Below are positions 15,223-23,242 of a DNA stretch of 42,367 nucleotides, one piece after another. The stretch's first letter is position 1. Every line of letters starts with the position of its first letter. The notes beneath the pieces were generated by a model, which was not told the origin of the DNA, did not search any database, and saw only the letters and a list, made by a program, of their open reading frames with translations. The position numbers were made by a program, and so were the translations under genes. Origin of the DNA: Bacteroidales bacterium (GTDB lineage: Bacteria > Bacteroidota > Bacteroidia > Bacteroidales > P3); NCBI GenBank assembly GCA_017613375.1, contig JAGADZ010000054.1, forward strand, positions 1 through 42,367, given 5' to 3'.

Positions 15223-16062
15223 ATGGACTGGTTTCAAGCGTTAATTCTTGGCATTGTACAAGGCCTCACGGAATATCTTCCTGTCAGCAGCAGCGGACAC
15301 CTTACGATAGGTTCTGCACTGTTCGGTGTGGACGGAGAGTCTAACCTGACTTTCAACATAGCGGTGCATATCGCCACAGTTCTCAGCACATGCTGCATAC
15401 TTTGGAAAGAGATAGTGTGGATTTTCAAAGACCTGTTCAAATTCAAATGGAACGAGGGCACCAAATACGCCTTCAATATACTTGTCTCAATGATACCTAT
15501 CGGAATTGTCGGAATACTTCTGAAAGACAAAGTAGAAGCCATCTTCAATCCCGAAACATCTGCCAATATTTTCGGCAACTCACTATTCATCGTGGGATGC
15601 TGCCTTATGCTAACCGCTCTGCTTCTGACCTTCTCATACTATGCCAAGCCTCGCCAGAAAGAGAGAATATCGCCATGGCATGCTTTTGTAATAGGCATCG
15701 CCCAAGCCTGCGCTGTACTTCCCGGTCTTTCTCGTTCCGGAAGCACCATAGCTACAGGACTTATACTGGGCAACAAGAAAGAGCGTCTGGCACAGTTCTC
15801 ATTCCTAATGGTCATTCCTCCTATCCTCGGAGAGGCATTACTCGATTTCAAAGACCTTGTCGGCGGTGAAGCCGCCGCCGAAGGCGTGGAGACAGCAATA
15901 GGTACATTCCCTCTGATAGTAGGTTTTCTCGCTGCCTTCATCGTTGGATGCCTTGCCTGCAAATGGATGATAAACATCGTAAAAAAAGGAAAACTGATAT
16001 GGTTTGCCATCTACTGTGCCGTTGTAAGTATCCTTGCCATCACCCTGCCCTACATTTTCTAA
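15223..16062 (+). CDS. uppP: Undecaprenyl-diphosphatase
   Basis: UppP (BacA) removes one phosphate from undecaprenyl diphosphate, recycling the lipid carrier for peptidoglycan and other surface polymers. 279 residues, normal length, about eight hydrophobic segments. Both signature blocks are present: [20 protein letters not shown] near the N-terminus, with the catalytic glutamate and serines, and [18 protein letters not shown] around residues 165-185 with the catalytic arginine. The gene is 36 bases after DUF3098 and is followed after only 4 bases by truB, so they are co-transcribed. Resistance to bacitracin is associated with overproduction in other bacteria. Confidence 0.97.
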   Translation: MDWFQALILGIVQGLTEYLPVSSSGHLTIGSALFGVDGESNLTFNIAVHIATVLSTCCILWKEIVWIFKDLFKFKWNEGTKYAFNILVSMIPIGIVGILLKDKVEAIFNPETSANIFGNSLFIVGCCLMLTALLLTFSYYAKPRQKERISPWHAFVIGIAQACAVLPGLSRSGSTIATGLILGNKKERLAQFSFLMVIPPILGEALLDFKDLVGGEAAAEGVETAIGTFPLIVGFLAAFIVGCLACKWMINIVKKGKLIWFAIYCAVVSILAITLPYIF

Positions 16063-16066
16063 CGCC

Positions 16067-16906
16067 ATGCCCGACAAGCCTGGTCTTGTAATAGCCATTG
16101 ACAAGCCTATACAATGGACGTCATTTCAGGTTGTAAACAAACTGAAATGGCATCTGAAACGAGAATTCGGGATAAAAAAATTCAAGATTGGACATGCCGG
16201 TACCCTCGATCCCCTGGCATCGGGTCTGTTGCTTGTCTGCGTAGGCAGTGCCACCAAGCAGATTGAAGAGCTACAAACCGGGACAAAAGTTTATAGCGGC
16301 ACCATGGTACTCGGTGCCACAACGCCTTGCTATGACCTTGAGCAAGCCATTGACCGACTCTATCCCACTGAACAGATAACTATGGAATTGATTGAGGCTA
16401 CACGCAAGCGTTTTCTTGGCGAGATTGAACAGGTGCCACCGATGTTCTCTGCAGTGAAGGTCGACGGCCGCAGGGCATACGTCTCGGCTCGCGACGGAGA
16501 AGTGGCGGAGATTGCACCAAAACGGGTTACTATATATAATTTCGAGATAACGGCTTTCAGGCAAGGCGACGCGACCGCATTTCAGAATTCAGAATTCAGA
16601 ATTAAAAATACAGAAATAAAGGTTCGGGAACGCGAACTGTATCGCAATCCACAAGGCACGGTACCCGAATGGCTGCCACAAATTGATTTCCGAATAACAT
16701 GCAGCAAAGGGACCTATATACGCAGCATAGCGCGTGATTTCGGTGACGCCGTAGGCTCTGGAGCATTCCTCAGTGCTCTGCGTCGCGAAAGAATAGGAGA
16801 CTACTCCATTTCCAATGCCCTCACCCTTGGCGACATTGAGCAGACAATTACCACCGACAACCCATTTTATCACTGTCTCCTTGGTCTAAGACAAGCAGAG
16901 CAGTAG
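16067..16906 (+). CDS. truB: tRNA pseudouridine(55) synthase
   Basis: TruB converts U55 in the T-loop of tRNAs to pseudouridine. The catalytic block is GHAGTLDPLASGLL with Asp48, and the other motifs follow: VYSGTMVLGATTPCYD, QVPPMFSAVKVDGRRAY and FRITCSKGTYIRSIARDFGD. The ATG at 16067 is chosen because the protein then begins MPDKPGLVIAIDKPIQWTSF, the normal family start; an upstream TTG at 16034 would overlap uppP. The length is 279 residues, longer than the roughly 230-250 usual in this phylum. The extra 35 or so residues (from about 168 to 205) sit between VTIYNFEI and the SKGTYIR block and include a three-copy heptamer repeat in the DNA. The insert is in frame and the catalytic core is intact. 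Confidence 0.95.
   Translation: MPDKPGLVIAIDKPIQWTSFQVVNKLKWHLKREFGIKKFKIGHAGTLDPLASGLLLVCVGSATKQIEELQTGTKVYSGTMVLGATTPCYDLEQAIDRLYPTEQITMELIEATRKRFLGEIEQVPPMFSAVKVDGRRAYVSARDGEVAEIAPKRVTIYNFEITAFRQGDATAFQNSEFRIKNTEIKVRERELYRNPQGTVPEWLPQIDFRITCSKGTYIRSIARDFGDAVGSGAFLSALRRERIGDYSISNALTLGDIEQTITTDNPFYHCLLGLRQAEQ
16581..16603. repeat. Heptamer tandem repeat inside truB
   Basis: TTCAGAA is repeated three times plus two bases (16581-16603), followed by an A-rich run. The unit length of 7 is not a multiple of 3, so the insertion as a whole must have kept frame by its total length. It encodes FQNSEFRIKN in a variable region of TruB. Confidence 0.8.
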
Positions 16907-17014
16907 TCATGTAGACCTGACAAAACTGTTAAAACAGCATTTTGTTATATCGTAAATTGCTGTCTGTAAATCAATACAATATTTACATCTTTCAGTACTA
17001 ATATGTTAAAAAAC

Positions 17015-17045
17015 TTGACATTCGCATTATTATTTCGTATCTTTG
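17015..17045 (+). promoter_or_regulatory. queA promoter (cTTG / TATCTTTG)
   Basis: TATCTTTG at 17038-17045 is a full -7 match; TTG at 17015-17017 lies 20 bases upstream as a partial -33 box. I saw no preQ1 riboswitch-like structure in the 197-base gap 16907-17103; apart from this promoter it holds only a weak AAAACTGTT...AACAG stem after truB. Confidence 0.65.
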
Positions 17046-17103
17046 CACAGTTTCGAAGAAAAAATAACATTTTTTACATATGATAAACACTTTATACTCG
17101 ACG

Positions 17104-18156
17104 ATGAAATTGTCGCAATTCAAATTCAACCTCCCAAAAGATTTGGTTGCAGAACGTCCATCGAAACAACGTGATGAAGCCCGTTTGATGGTTTTGGACC
17201 GCAAGACACAGACAATCGAGCACAAACTGTTCAAAGACCTGATAAACTATGTTGACACCGATGACGTCGTTGTGGTGAACAACACGAAAGTCTTCCCTGC
17301 CCTTCTACGAGGCGAGAAAGAAAAGACCGGTGCACAAATCACCGTTTTCCTCCTCAGGGAACTGAACCCCGAAACAAGACTGTGGGATGTTGTCGTAGAC
17401 CCCGCAAGAAAGATCCGTATCGGTAACAAACTCTATTTCGGAGACACTAACCTTGTCGCTGAAGTCATAGACAACACCACATCACGTGGCCGAACAATAA
17501 GATTTCTTTATGACGGCACACACGATGAGTTCATCCATCTGATAAAGAGCATGGGACTCACCCCGCTACCCGATGAACTCAGGGCTTTGCGCGACATCAC
17601 CGCAGAGGACAAAGAACGTTACCAGACCATCTACGCCAAGGTCGAAGGAGCTGTTGCAGCCCCCACGGCAGGACTCCATTTCAGCAAAGAGCTGTTGAAA
17701 CGTATGGAGATAAAAGATGTGAAGCTTGCCGAACTGACCCTCCATGCAGGCATAGGCAACTTCAAGCCCATAGAGGTGGAAGATCTCAGCAAACACCGTA
17801 TGGACTCCGAAGAGATGCATATTGACGAAACCTGCTGCAAGCTGATAAATGACGCCAAACAAAACGGACATAAAATCTGCTGCGTAGGGACTACCTCAAT
17901 GAAAGCCATCGAGACAGCCGTCACCATCCCTGGCAAAGTCAGCCCCTATGACGGATGGAGCAACAAATTCATCTATCCCCCCTATAATTTCACCATTGCA
18001 GATATGATGGTCACCAATTTCCATCCATCGATGTCGTCAATGTTCATCATGGTCTCGGCATTTGCAGGTCCAGATTTCCTTATGCAGGCATACCAGACCG
18101 CCATAAAGGAAAAATACAAATTCCACACCTACGGTGACGCAATGTTGATATTGTAA
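17104..18156 (+). CDS. queA: S-adenosylmethionine:tRNA ribosyltransferase-isomerase
   Basis: QueA transfers and isomerises the ribosyl part of S-adenosylmethionine onto 7-aminomethyl-7-deazaguanine in tRNA, making epoxyqueuosine. From the ATG at 17104 the protein has 350 residues and begins [19 protein letters not shown], the family start; the ATG at 17080 would add eight atypical residues. Conserved blocks seen: [52 protein letters not shown] and the C-terminal [20 protein letters not shown]. It is complete and not damaged. It has its own promoter, so it is not strictly coupled to truB. No other queuosine gene is in the window. Confidence 0.97.
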   Translation: MKLSQFKFNLPKDLVAERPSKQRDEARLMVLDRKTQTIEHKLFKDLINYVDTDDVVVVNNTKVFPALLRGEKEKTGAQITVFLLRELNPETRLWDVVVDPARKIRIGNKLYFGDTNLVAEVIDNTTSRGRTIRFLYDGTHDEFIHLIKSMGLTPLPDELRALRDITAEDKERYQTIYAKVEGAVAAPTAGLHFSKELLKRMEIKDVKLAELTLHAGIGNFKPIEVEDLSKHRMDSEEMHIDETCCKLINDAKQNGHKICCVGTTSMKAIETAVTIPGKVSPYDGWSNKFIYPPYNFTIADMMVTNFHPSMSSMFIMVSAFAGPDFLMQAYQTAIKEKYKFHTYGDAMLIL

Positions 18157-18215
18157 CGTTATTTTTTGAACGAAAACTAAAACGAAGACGATAACTATTT
18201 GTCAACTAAAAAAAA

Positions 18216-18236
18216 CTCATACCTCACACCTCATAC
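18216..18236. repeat. Heptamer tandem repeat between queA and rarA
   Basis: CTCATAC, CTCACAC, CTCATAC: three 7-base units, the middle one with one change, in the 143-base gap 18157-18299. Like the array in truB, it has three copies of a 7-base unit. The rest of the gap is AT-rich; no clear promoter or terminator is seen. Confidence 0.7.
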
Positions 18237-18299
18237 ATCTTATTCTTTCCAACAGCTCAACCAATCAACAACTTTTAATCACATCAACTTCACAGCAGG

Positions 18300-19553
18300 A
18301 TGGCTCCTTTGGCAGAACTTTTGAGGCCTACGACACTCGACAACTATATCGGGCAGCAGCACCTTGTCGGACCAGGTGCCGTGCTCCGCACATTTATTGA
18401 GAGCGGGAAGATACCGTCCATGATTTTCTGGGGTCCTCCAGGCATAGGGAAGACCACACTGGCGATGATTATCAGCAATACGCTGAAGAGGCCTTTTTAT
18501 ACTCTCAGTGCCATAAGCAGCGGCGTCAAGGAGGTCCGCGAAGTCATAGATCAAGCCAAGAAAGAAGAGGGTGTAATCCTGTTCATTGACGAGATACACC
18601 GTTTCAACAAGGCACAGCAGGATTCGCTGCTGGGAGCCGTTGAACGCGGCACGATAACCCTGATAGGCGCCACAACGGAGAATCCCTCATTTGAAGTCAT
18701 TTCGGCCTTGCTGTCACGCTGCCAAGTGTATATACTTAAAGAATTCGGCAAAGCCGAGATGGAGCAACTGATAGAGGCTGCTGTGGCACACTACGCGACA
18801 AATGGACGGACAATAGAAGTCCGCGAAAATGAAGCCCTGTTGCGTATCAGCGGCGGTGACGCACGCAAACTGCTCAACGCCTTCGAACTGGTGGTTAACA
18901 GAGATCCTTCTGACATTGTTGTCATAGACAACCAGAAAGTCATCAACGTTATACAGCAAAATCTCGCCTTGTACGACCGCCAAGGCGAGATGCACTACGA
19001 CATTATCAGTGCTTTCATCAAGTCGATGCGAGGCAGCGACCCAAACGGCGCCGTCTATTGGCTTGCCCGTATGATTGAAGGTGGAGAAGACCCTGTTTTC
19101 ATTGCCCGTCGTATGCTTATCTTCGCAAGCGAAGACATCAGCAATGCCAACCCCAACGCACTGCTTTTGGCCAATGCCTGTTTTGAGGCAGTGACCAAGA
19201 TAGGCTATCCGGAATGTCGCATCACGCTGTCGCAATGTGCCGTTTACCTTGCGAATTCTGCCAAAAGCAATAGTACCTATATGGCTCTAAACAACGCACA
19301 ACAGGCAATAAAACGTACCGGGGATTTGGCTGTACCGCTCCACCTCCGCAATGCTCCCACAAAACTGATGAAAGAACTCGGATACAGCGACGGCTATAAA
19401 TATGCCCACGACTACAAGGGTAATTTCGTCGACCAAGAATTCCTGCCCGACGCACTCCGTGGCACCAAGTTCTACGAACCCGGCGACAACGCACGTGAGA
19501 ACGAAACCCGCAAAGTGCTACAGTGGCGATGGAAAGAGAAGTATCAATATTGA
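18300..19553 (+). CDS. rarA: Replication-associated recombination protein A (AAA+ ATPase)
   Basis: RarA (MgsA) is an AAA+ ATPase related to clamp loaders that acts at stalled replication forks. 417 residues. It starts MAPLAELLRPTTLDNYIGQQ, then Walker A GPPGIGKT at 45-52, Walker B VILFIDEIHRF with D97-E98, sensor 1 IGATTENPSFE, and the arginine-finger region SALLSRCQVYILKE. The C-terminal MgsA domain is present (FIKSMRGSDPNGAVYWLARM, then ARRMLIFASEDIS and the tail block RGTKFYEPGDNARE). The ATG at 18300 has a weak purine-rich stretch (AGCAGG) before it. Normal length, no oddities. Confidence 0.95.
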   Translation: MAPLAELLRPTTLDNYIGQQHLVGPGAVLRTFIESGKIPSMIFWGPPGIGKTTLAMIISNTLKRPFYTLSAISSGVKEVREVIDQAKKEEGVILFIDEIHRFNKAQQDSLLGAVERGTITLIGATTENPSFEVISALLSRCQVYILKEFGKAEMEQLIEAAVAHYATNGRTIEVRENEALLRISGGDARKLLNAFELVVNRDPSDIVVIDNQKVINVIQQNLALYDRQGEMHYDIISAFIKSMRGSDPNGAVYWLARMIEGGEDPVFIARRMLIFASEDISNANPNALLLANACFEAVTKIGYPECRITLSQCAVYLANSAKSNSTYMALNNAQQAIKRTGDLAVPLHLRNAPTKLMKELGYSDGYKYAHDYKGNFVDQEFLPDALRGTKFYEPGDNARENETRKVLQWRWKEKYQY

Positions 19554-19625
19554 TGGAGGCCGAAAATGTATAACAACATTAACTTTAACGTTAACTATTT
19601 TTATCTCATCAACAAATAAAAATAT

Positions 19626-21419
19626 ATGGCGGATGCACTGCTGACTGTAGAGAACCTGACCAAGTCATTTGGAGACAAGCTGTTGTTTGAAAACATCAAT
19701 TTCGGTATCAACGCAGGACAGAAAACCGCCCTTATTGCCCGCAACGGCTATGGCAAAAGCACGTTGCTGAACATTATCACTGGTAAAGTGCTGCCCGACA
19801 ATGGCACAGTTACATTCAGGGGTAATGTAAAGATGGCCTATCTGCCACAGAACCCGGATTTCCAAGGACATCAGAGTGTACGCAGTTTCGTTGAGGCCGC
19901 CAAACGCCCCGAGACCATGGAGTCTTGGGAGTTTGAACAGACTGTCGACGAAGTGCTCTCACGTCTCGAAGTTGACCGTCTTATGGATAGAGCCATGGAC
20001 TCTCTCAGCGGAGGCGAACAAAAGAAAGTGGCTCTGAGCCGCATACTGCTGGACAGCACTAACCTCCTTCTCCTCGACGAACCGACCAACCACCTTGACA
20101 TCAGCATGATTGAATGGCTAGAGGATTTCCTTGCCAAGCAACGTCTTGCAATACTGATGGTCACCCACGACCGCTATTTCCTTGACAATGTTTGCCAAGA
20201 CATCATAGAACTTGACAACAGCAGGCTGTATCATTACCGCGGTACATATGACTACTATGTGGAGAAAAAAGCCGAGAGAGAATACAACGAACGTGCCGAG
20301 ACAGAGAAGGCTAAAAGTCTGTACCGCACTGAGCTGGAATGGATGAGACGGATGCCTCAAGCTCGTGGCACCAAAGCTCGTGCCCGAATCGACGCCTTCT
20401 ACGAACTTGAACAGAAAGCCCACACCCGCCATGAGGAGAAGAAGCCGGAACTGACAGTGAAGACAGAGCGTATTGGAGGCAAGATTCTTGAGTTGTACAA
20501 CATCTGCAAGTCTTACGACGACAAAAAGCTTATTGACGACTTCTCCTACACTTTCAAGAAAGGCGAGAAAATCGGCATTGTCGGTCCCAACGGAATAGGT
20601 AAAAGTACATTCCTCAGCATACTGACAGAGCAGATACGTCCAGACAGCGGACGCGTTGTAGTAGGACAGACCATACAATTCGGGCTGTACAGCCAGGCTG
20701 GCATGAAAGCCAAAGACGACATGCGGGTCATAGACATTATCCGTGATGTCGCCGACCTGATAGAATTGGACAACGGCAAAGAGATGTCTGCCCATCAATT
20801 CCTCTCTTATTTCGGATTCGACGATGCCACGCAGTACAATTATTTCGGCAATCTCAGCGGAGGCGAACGGAGAAGGCTCTATCTGCTCTCGGTGTTGATA
20901 GCCAACCCTAACTTCCTAATTCTTGACGAGCCCACAAATGACCTCGACATCTACACCCTCGACATACTGGAGCGTTTCCTCGTCAATTTCAAAGGATGCC
21001 TGATTATTGTTAGCCACGATCGCAGCTTTATGGACAACATCGTCGACCACCTCTTTGTGTTCGAAGGTGACGGCAAGATACGCGACTACCACAGCAACTA
21101 TACTGAATACCGCAACGAGCAACAGCGCAAAGAACGAAACATCCAGAAGCAACGCAAAGAAGAAAAGCCTCGCTATGAACGTAGCCGTAGCGAAAAACCA
21201 CGAGCCTCATACAAACAGAAGACAGAATACGAGCAACTCACAAAGGAAATAGACACCCTTACCAAAGAAAAAAGCGAGATAGAATTGCTACTGTCCGGTA
21301 CCATCGACGCCGATGCGGCAAGAATCACAACAGCTTCGGAACGTATAGGAGAACTCATGGCCCTGCTCGACGAGAAAGAGCTACGCTGGCTGGAACTGGA
21401 TGAGATAATCAACGGTTAA
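19626..21419 (+). CDS. ABC-F family ATPase, Uup-like
   Basis: A 597-residue soluble ABC-F protein with two ATPase domains and no membrane segments; such proteins act on ribosomes. Domain 1: Walker A region ARNGYGKST (38-46), signature LSGGEQKKVALSRI, Walker B LLLLDEPTNHLD. The linker has EWMRRMPQARGTKARARID, as in Uup. Domain 2: GPNGIGKST, LSGGERRRLYLLSVL, LILDEPTNDLD. The C-terminal 80 residues are a Lys/Glu-rich coiled coil (EYEQLTKEIDTLTKEKSEIE), typical of Uup. In domain 1 the first Gly of Walker A is Ala, which still leaves the essential GKST. The C-terminal coil argues for a housekeeping Uup-type factor and not an antibiotic-resistance type. It lies 72 bases after rarA, behind a short palindrome (TTAACGTTAA). 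Confidence 0.92.
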   Translation: MADALLTVENLTKSFGDKLLFENINFGINAGQKTALIARNGYGKSTLLNIITGKVLPDNGTVTFRGNVKMAYLPQNPDFQGHQSVRSFVEAAKRPETMESWEFEQTVDEVLSRLEVDRLMDRAMDSLSGGEQKKVALSRILLDSTNLLLLDEPTNHLDISMIEWLEDFLAKQRLAILMVTHDRYFLDNVCQDIIELDNSRLYHYRGTYDYYVEKKAEREYNERAETEKAKSLYRTELEWMRRMPQARGTKARARIDAFYELEQKAHTRHEEKKPELTVKTERIGGKILELYNICKSYDDKKLIDDFSYTFKKGEKIGIVGPNGIGKSTFLSILTEQIRPDSGRVVVGQTIQFGLYSQAGMKAKDDMRVIDIIRDVADLIELDNGKEMSAHQFLSYFGFDDATQYNYFGNLSGGERRRLYLLSVLIANPNFLILDEPTNDLDIYTLDILERFLVNFKGCLIIVSHDRSFMDNIVDHLFVFEGDGKIRDYHSNYTEYRNEQQRKERNIQKQRKEEKPRYERSRSEKPRASYKQKTEYEQLTKEIDTLTKEKSEIELLLSGTIDADAARITTASERIGELMALLDEKELRWLELDEIING

Positions 21420-21555
21420 TGTTTCTTCCTTGTAAGTAGCGACGTTAAGAGCGTTATCATGGACAGTTATCAGTATATCATCATTTTCCATGAAGTTATT
21501 TCACTACGAAAGCGGGTTATGATAAACCAAACAAACATAGTTTCCATATTTTGTG

Positions 21556-21563
21556 TATCTTTG
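21556..21563 (+). promoter_or_regulatory. -7 box (TATCTTTG) of the YbaK-type gene
   Basis: TATCTTTG is a full -7 match in the 209-base gap after the ABC-F gene; no exact TTTG is seen at the -33 position. Transcription would start near 21570. Confidence 0.6.
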
Positions 21564-21628
21564 CATGACAAAGAGACATGCCTATAGCATATAAACATAC
21601 TGTTTTTTTGATAATACGCTCATTTGTT

Positions 21629-22108
21629 ATGAATATAAAAAAGACCAATGCGGCCAGACTGCTTGACCAACTCAAGATAAGCTATGAACTTATACCTTAT
21701 GAGGTTGACGAGAACGACCTTGGTGCAGCACATATTGCTGAACAATTAGGGCAACCTATAGAAAGACTCTTCAAGACTCTTGTCCTACGGGGAGACAGGA
21801 ATGGCCTTTTCGTTTGCGTTATTCCCGGTGCCGAAGAGGTGGATCTTAAAAAAGCCGCCGCCATCACTGGCAACAAGAAATGCGAGATGATACACGTCAA
21901 AGAGCTGCTGCCTCTTACAGGATACATCCGCGGTGGATGCTCCCCTATAGGCATGAAAAAGAGTTATCCTACCTATTTCCATTCCAGCATAGTAAACTAT
22001 GAAAAGATATATTGCAGCGCAGGAATGCGGGGCCTACAGTTCTGTATTGCCCCCAATGACATCGTAACCGCAGCACATGGCACAATCTGCGACTTGACGG
22101 CAGAATGA
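21629..22108 (+). CDS. ybaK: YbaK/EbsC-type aminoacyl-tRNA deacylase
   Basis: A 159-residue protein of the YbaK/EbsC family, which hydrolyses mischarged Cys-tRNA(Pro). Seen: KTNAARLLDQLKISYELIPY at the N-terminus, LGQPIERLFKTLVLRG with the conserved lysine, FVCVIPGAEEVDLKKAAAI, and the glycine-rich active-site block GYIRGGCSPIGMKK. The length equals the family norm when started at the ATG at 21629. An upstream ATG at 21578 would add 17 residues (MPIAYKHTVFLIIRSFV) and lies almost at the transcription start, so it is less likely. Monocistronic, with the ROK kinase gene 70 bases further on behind its own promoter. Confidence 0.9.
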   Translation: MNIKKTNAARLLDQLKISYELIPYEVDENDLGAAHIAEQLGQPIERLFKTLVLRGDRNGLFVCVIPGAEEVDLKKAAAITGNKKCEMIHVKELLPLTGYIRGGCSPIGMKKSYPTYFHSSIVNYEKIYCSAGMRGLQFCIAPNDIVTAAHGTICDLTAE

Positions 22109-22138
22109 GAAATCCTGCCTGCATTCAAAAAAAAAGTG

Positions 22139-22146
22139 TATATTTG
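22139..22146 (+). promoter_or_regulatory. -7 box (TATATTTG) of the ROK kinase gene
   Basis: TATATTTG matches TAnnTTTG and lies 32 bases before the ATG at 22179. No exact -33 TTTG is present. Confidence 0.6.
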
Positions 22147-22178
22147 CATCGTTTAAGAACACCAAAACATATAAATAA

Positions 22179-23147
22179 ATGACACATTCTTACGCAATTG
22201 GAATAGATATTGGCGGCACCAACACCGACATGGGTCTGGTTCGCGAAGATGGGACAATCATTGCTCGCAGTAATATACCCACAAATGCCTATACAGAGCT
22301 GGTCCCTTATGTACACGACATAATTGGTTGCATCAGCAAACTAATGAAAGACAACAACGTGGATAAAATTGACGGTATAGGCATCGGCGCCCCGAACGGC
22401 AACTTTTACACAGGGTGTGTCGACAATGCCCCTAACCTCACCATAAAAGGCGTCCTCAACTTTGAAGAGGAGATGCACAAATACATGGATGTCCCGGTAG
22501 TGCTTAGCAACGATGCTAATGCAGCAGCATACGGCGAAATGGTGTATGGTGGAGCCAAGGGGATGAATCATTTTATCATGTTCACATTGGGAACAGGCGT
22601 GGGCAGCGGTATCGTTGTCGACGGAAAATTGGTACACGGTAGCACCGGAGGTGCCGGAGAACTGGGGCATAACATACTGATTCCCGAGGGACGTCAATGC
22701 AGTTGCGGACGAAAAGGATGTCTTGAGACCTACACTTCGGCACGCGGCATAGTTCAGACATTCTGTGAACTACGTGCAGCCAATGGTCCTCGCGATGTCA
22801 AAGAGGGATGGATTCCCGACACTGTCAAAGACAGCGACGTGACATCAAAAATGATTGGCGACGCCGCCAACGCAGGAGACCCTATCGCCATTGCAACATA
22901 CGAGAAGACAGGATATCTGCTCGGCATAGCCATAGCAAACAGCGTCACCTTCTCGGCACCCGAAGCAATATTCCTGATGGGCGGTCCCACAAAAGTTGGC
23001 GAGCCTCTGCTGAAACCACTGCGTGAGTCTTTCGAGAAGCACTTGCTCAATATCTACGAAGGCAGTTGCAACATACGGATGTCACAACTGAAAGCCAACG
23101 AAGTGGCAATCCTCGGAGCCGCTGCACTGATTAAAATGAAACAGTAA
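22179..23147 (+). CDS. ROK family sugar kinase, probably glucokinase
   Basis: A 322-residue ROK family protein, probably phosphorylating glucose or a related hexose with ATP. Phosphate-binding motif IGIDIGGTNTDMGLV at the start, then GIGIGAPNGNFYTG, substrate block VVLSNDANAAAYGEMVYG with the catalytic aspartate, LGTGVGSGIVVDGKLVHG, and the ROK zinc motif ELGHNIL...CSCGRKGCLETY. No N-terminal helix-turn-helix, so it is an enzyme and not a repressor of this family. The substrate cannot be fixed by sequence alone. The neighbouring GH92 mannosidase fits a role in sugar use, but the two are separated by about 95 bases and may have separate promoters. Confidence 0.9.
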   Translation: MTHSYAIGIDIGGTNTDMGLVREDGTIIARSNIPTNAYTELVPYVHDIIGCISKLMKDNNVDKIDGIGIGAPNGNFYTGCVDNAPNLTIKGVLNFEEEMHKYMDVPVVLSNDANAAAYGEMVYGGAKGMNHFIMFTLGTGVGSGIVVDGKLVHGSTGGAGELGHNILIPEGRQCSCGRKGCLETYTSARGIVQTFCELRAANGPRDVKEGWIPDTVKDSDVTSKMIGDAANAGDPIAIATYEKTGYLLGIAIANSVTFSAPEAIFLMGGPTKVGEPLLKPLRESFEKHLLNIYEGSCNIRMSQLKANEVAILGAAALIKMKQ

Positions 23148-23189
23148 TTCAACTCTGACCTCAACGTTATCTATTTGTTTTTTCTATTA

Positions 23190-23197
23190 CATCTTTG
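23190..23197 (+). promoter_or_regulatory. Near-consensus -7 box (CATCTTTG) before the GH92 gene
   Basis: CATCTTTG differs from TAnnTTTG in the first base. If used, transcription starts near 23204, which supports the TTG start at 23243 over the codon at 23195. Confidence 0.35.
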
Positions 23198-23242
23198 AAT
23201 AAAGTCTCACATCTCGTAAAAAACGACATAAAACAATTCAAA

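Noticed and set aside
16907-17103. PreQ1 riboswitch before queA
   Set aside because: No matching stem and A-rich tail arrangement seen; a normal promoter accounts for the region.
19626-21419. ABC-F protein as an antibiotic-resistance factor
   Set aside because: The Uup-like linker and C-terminal coiled coil point to a housekeeping type; no leader peptide or attenuator was seen.
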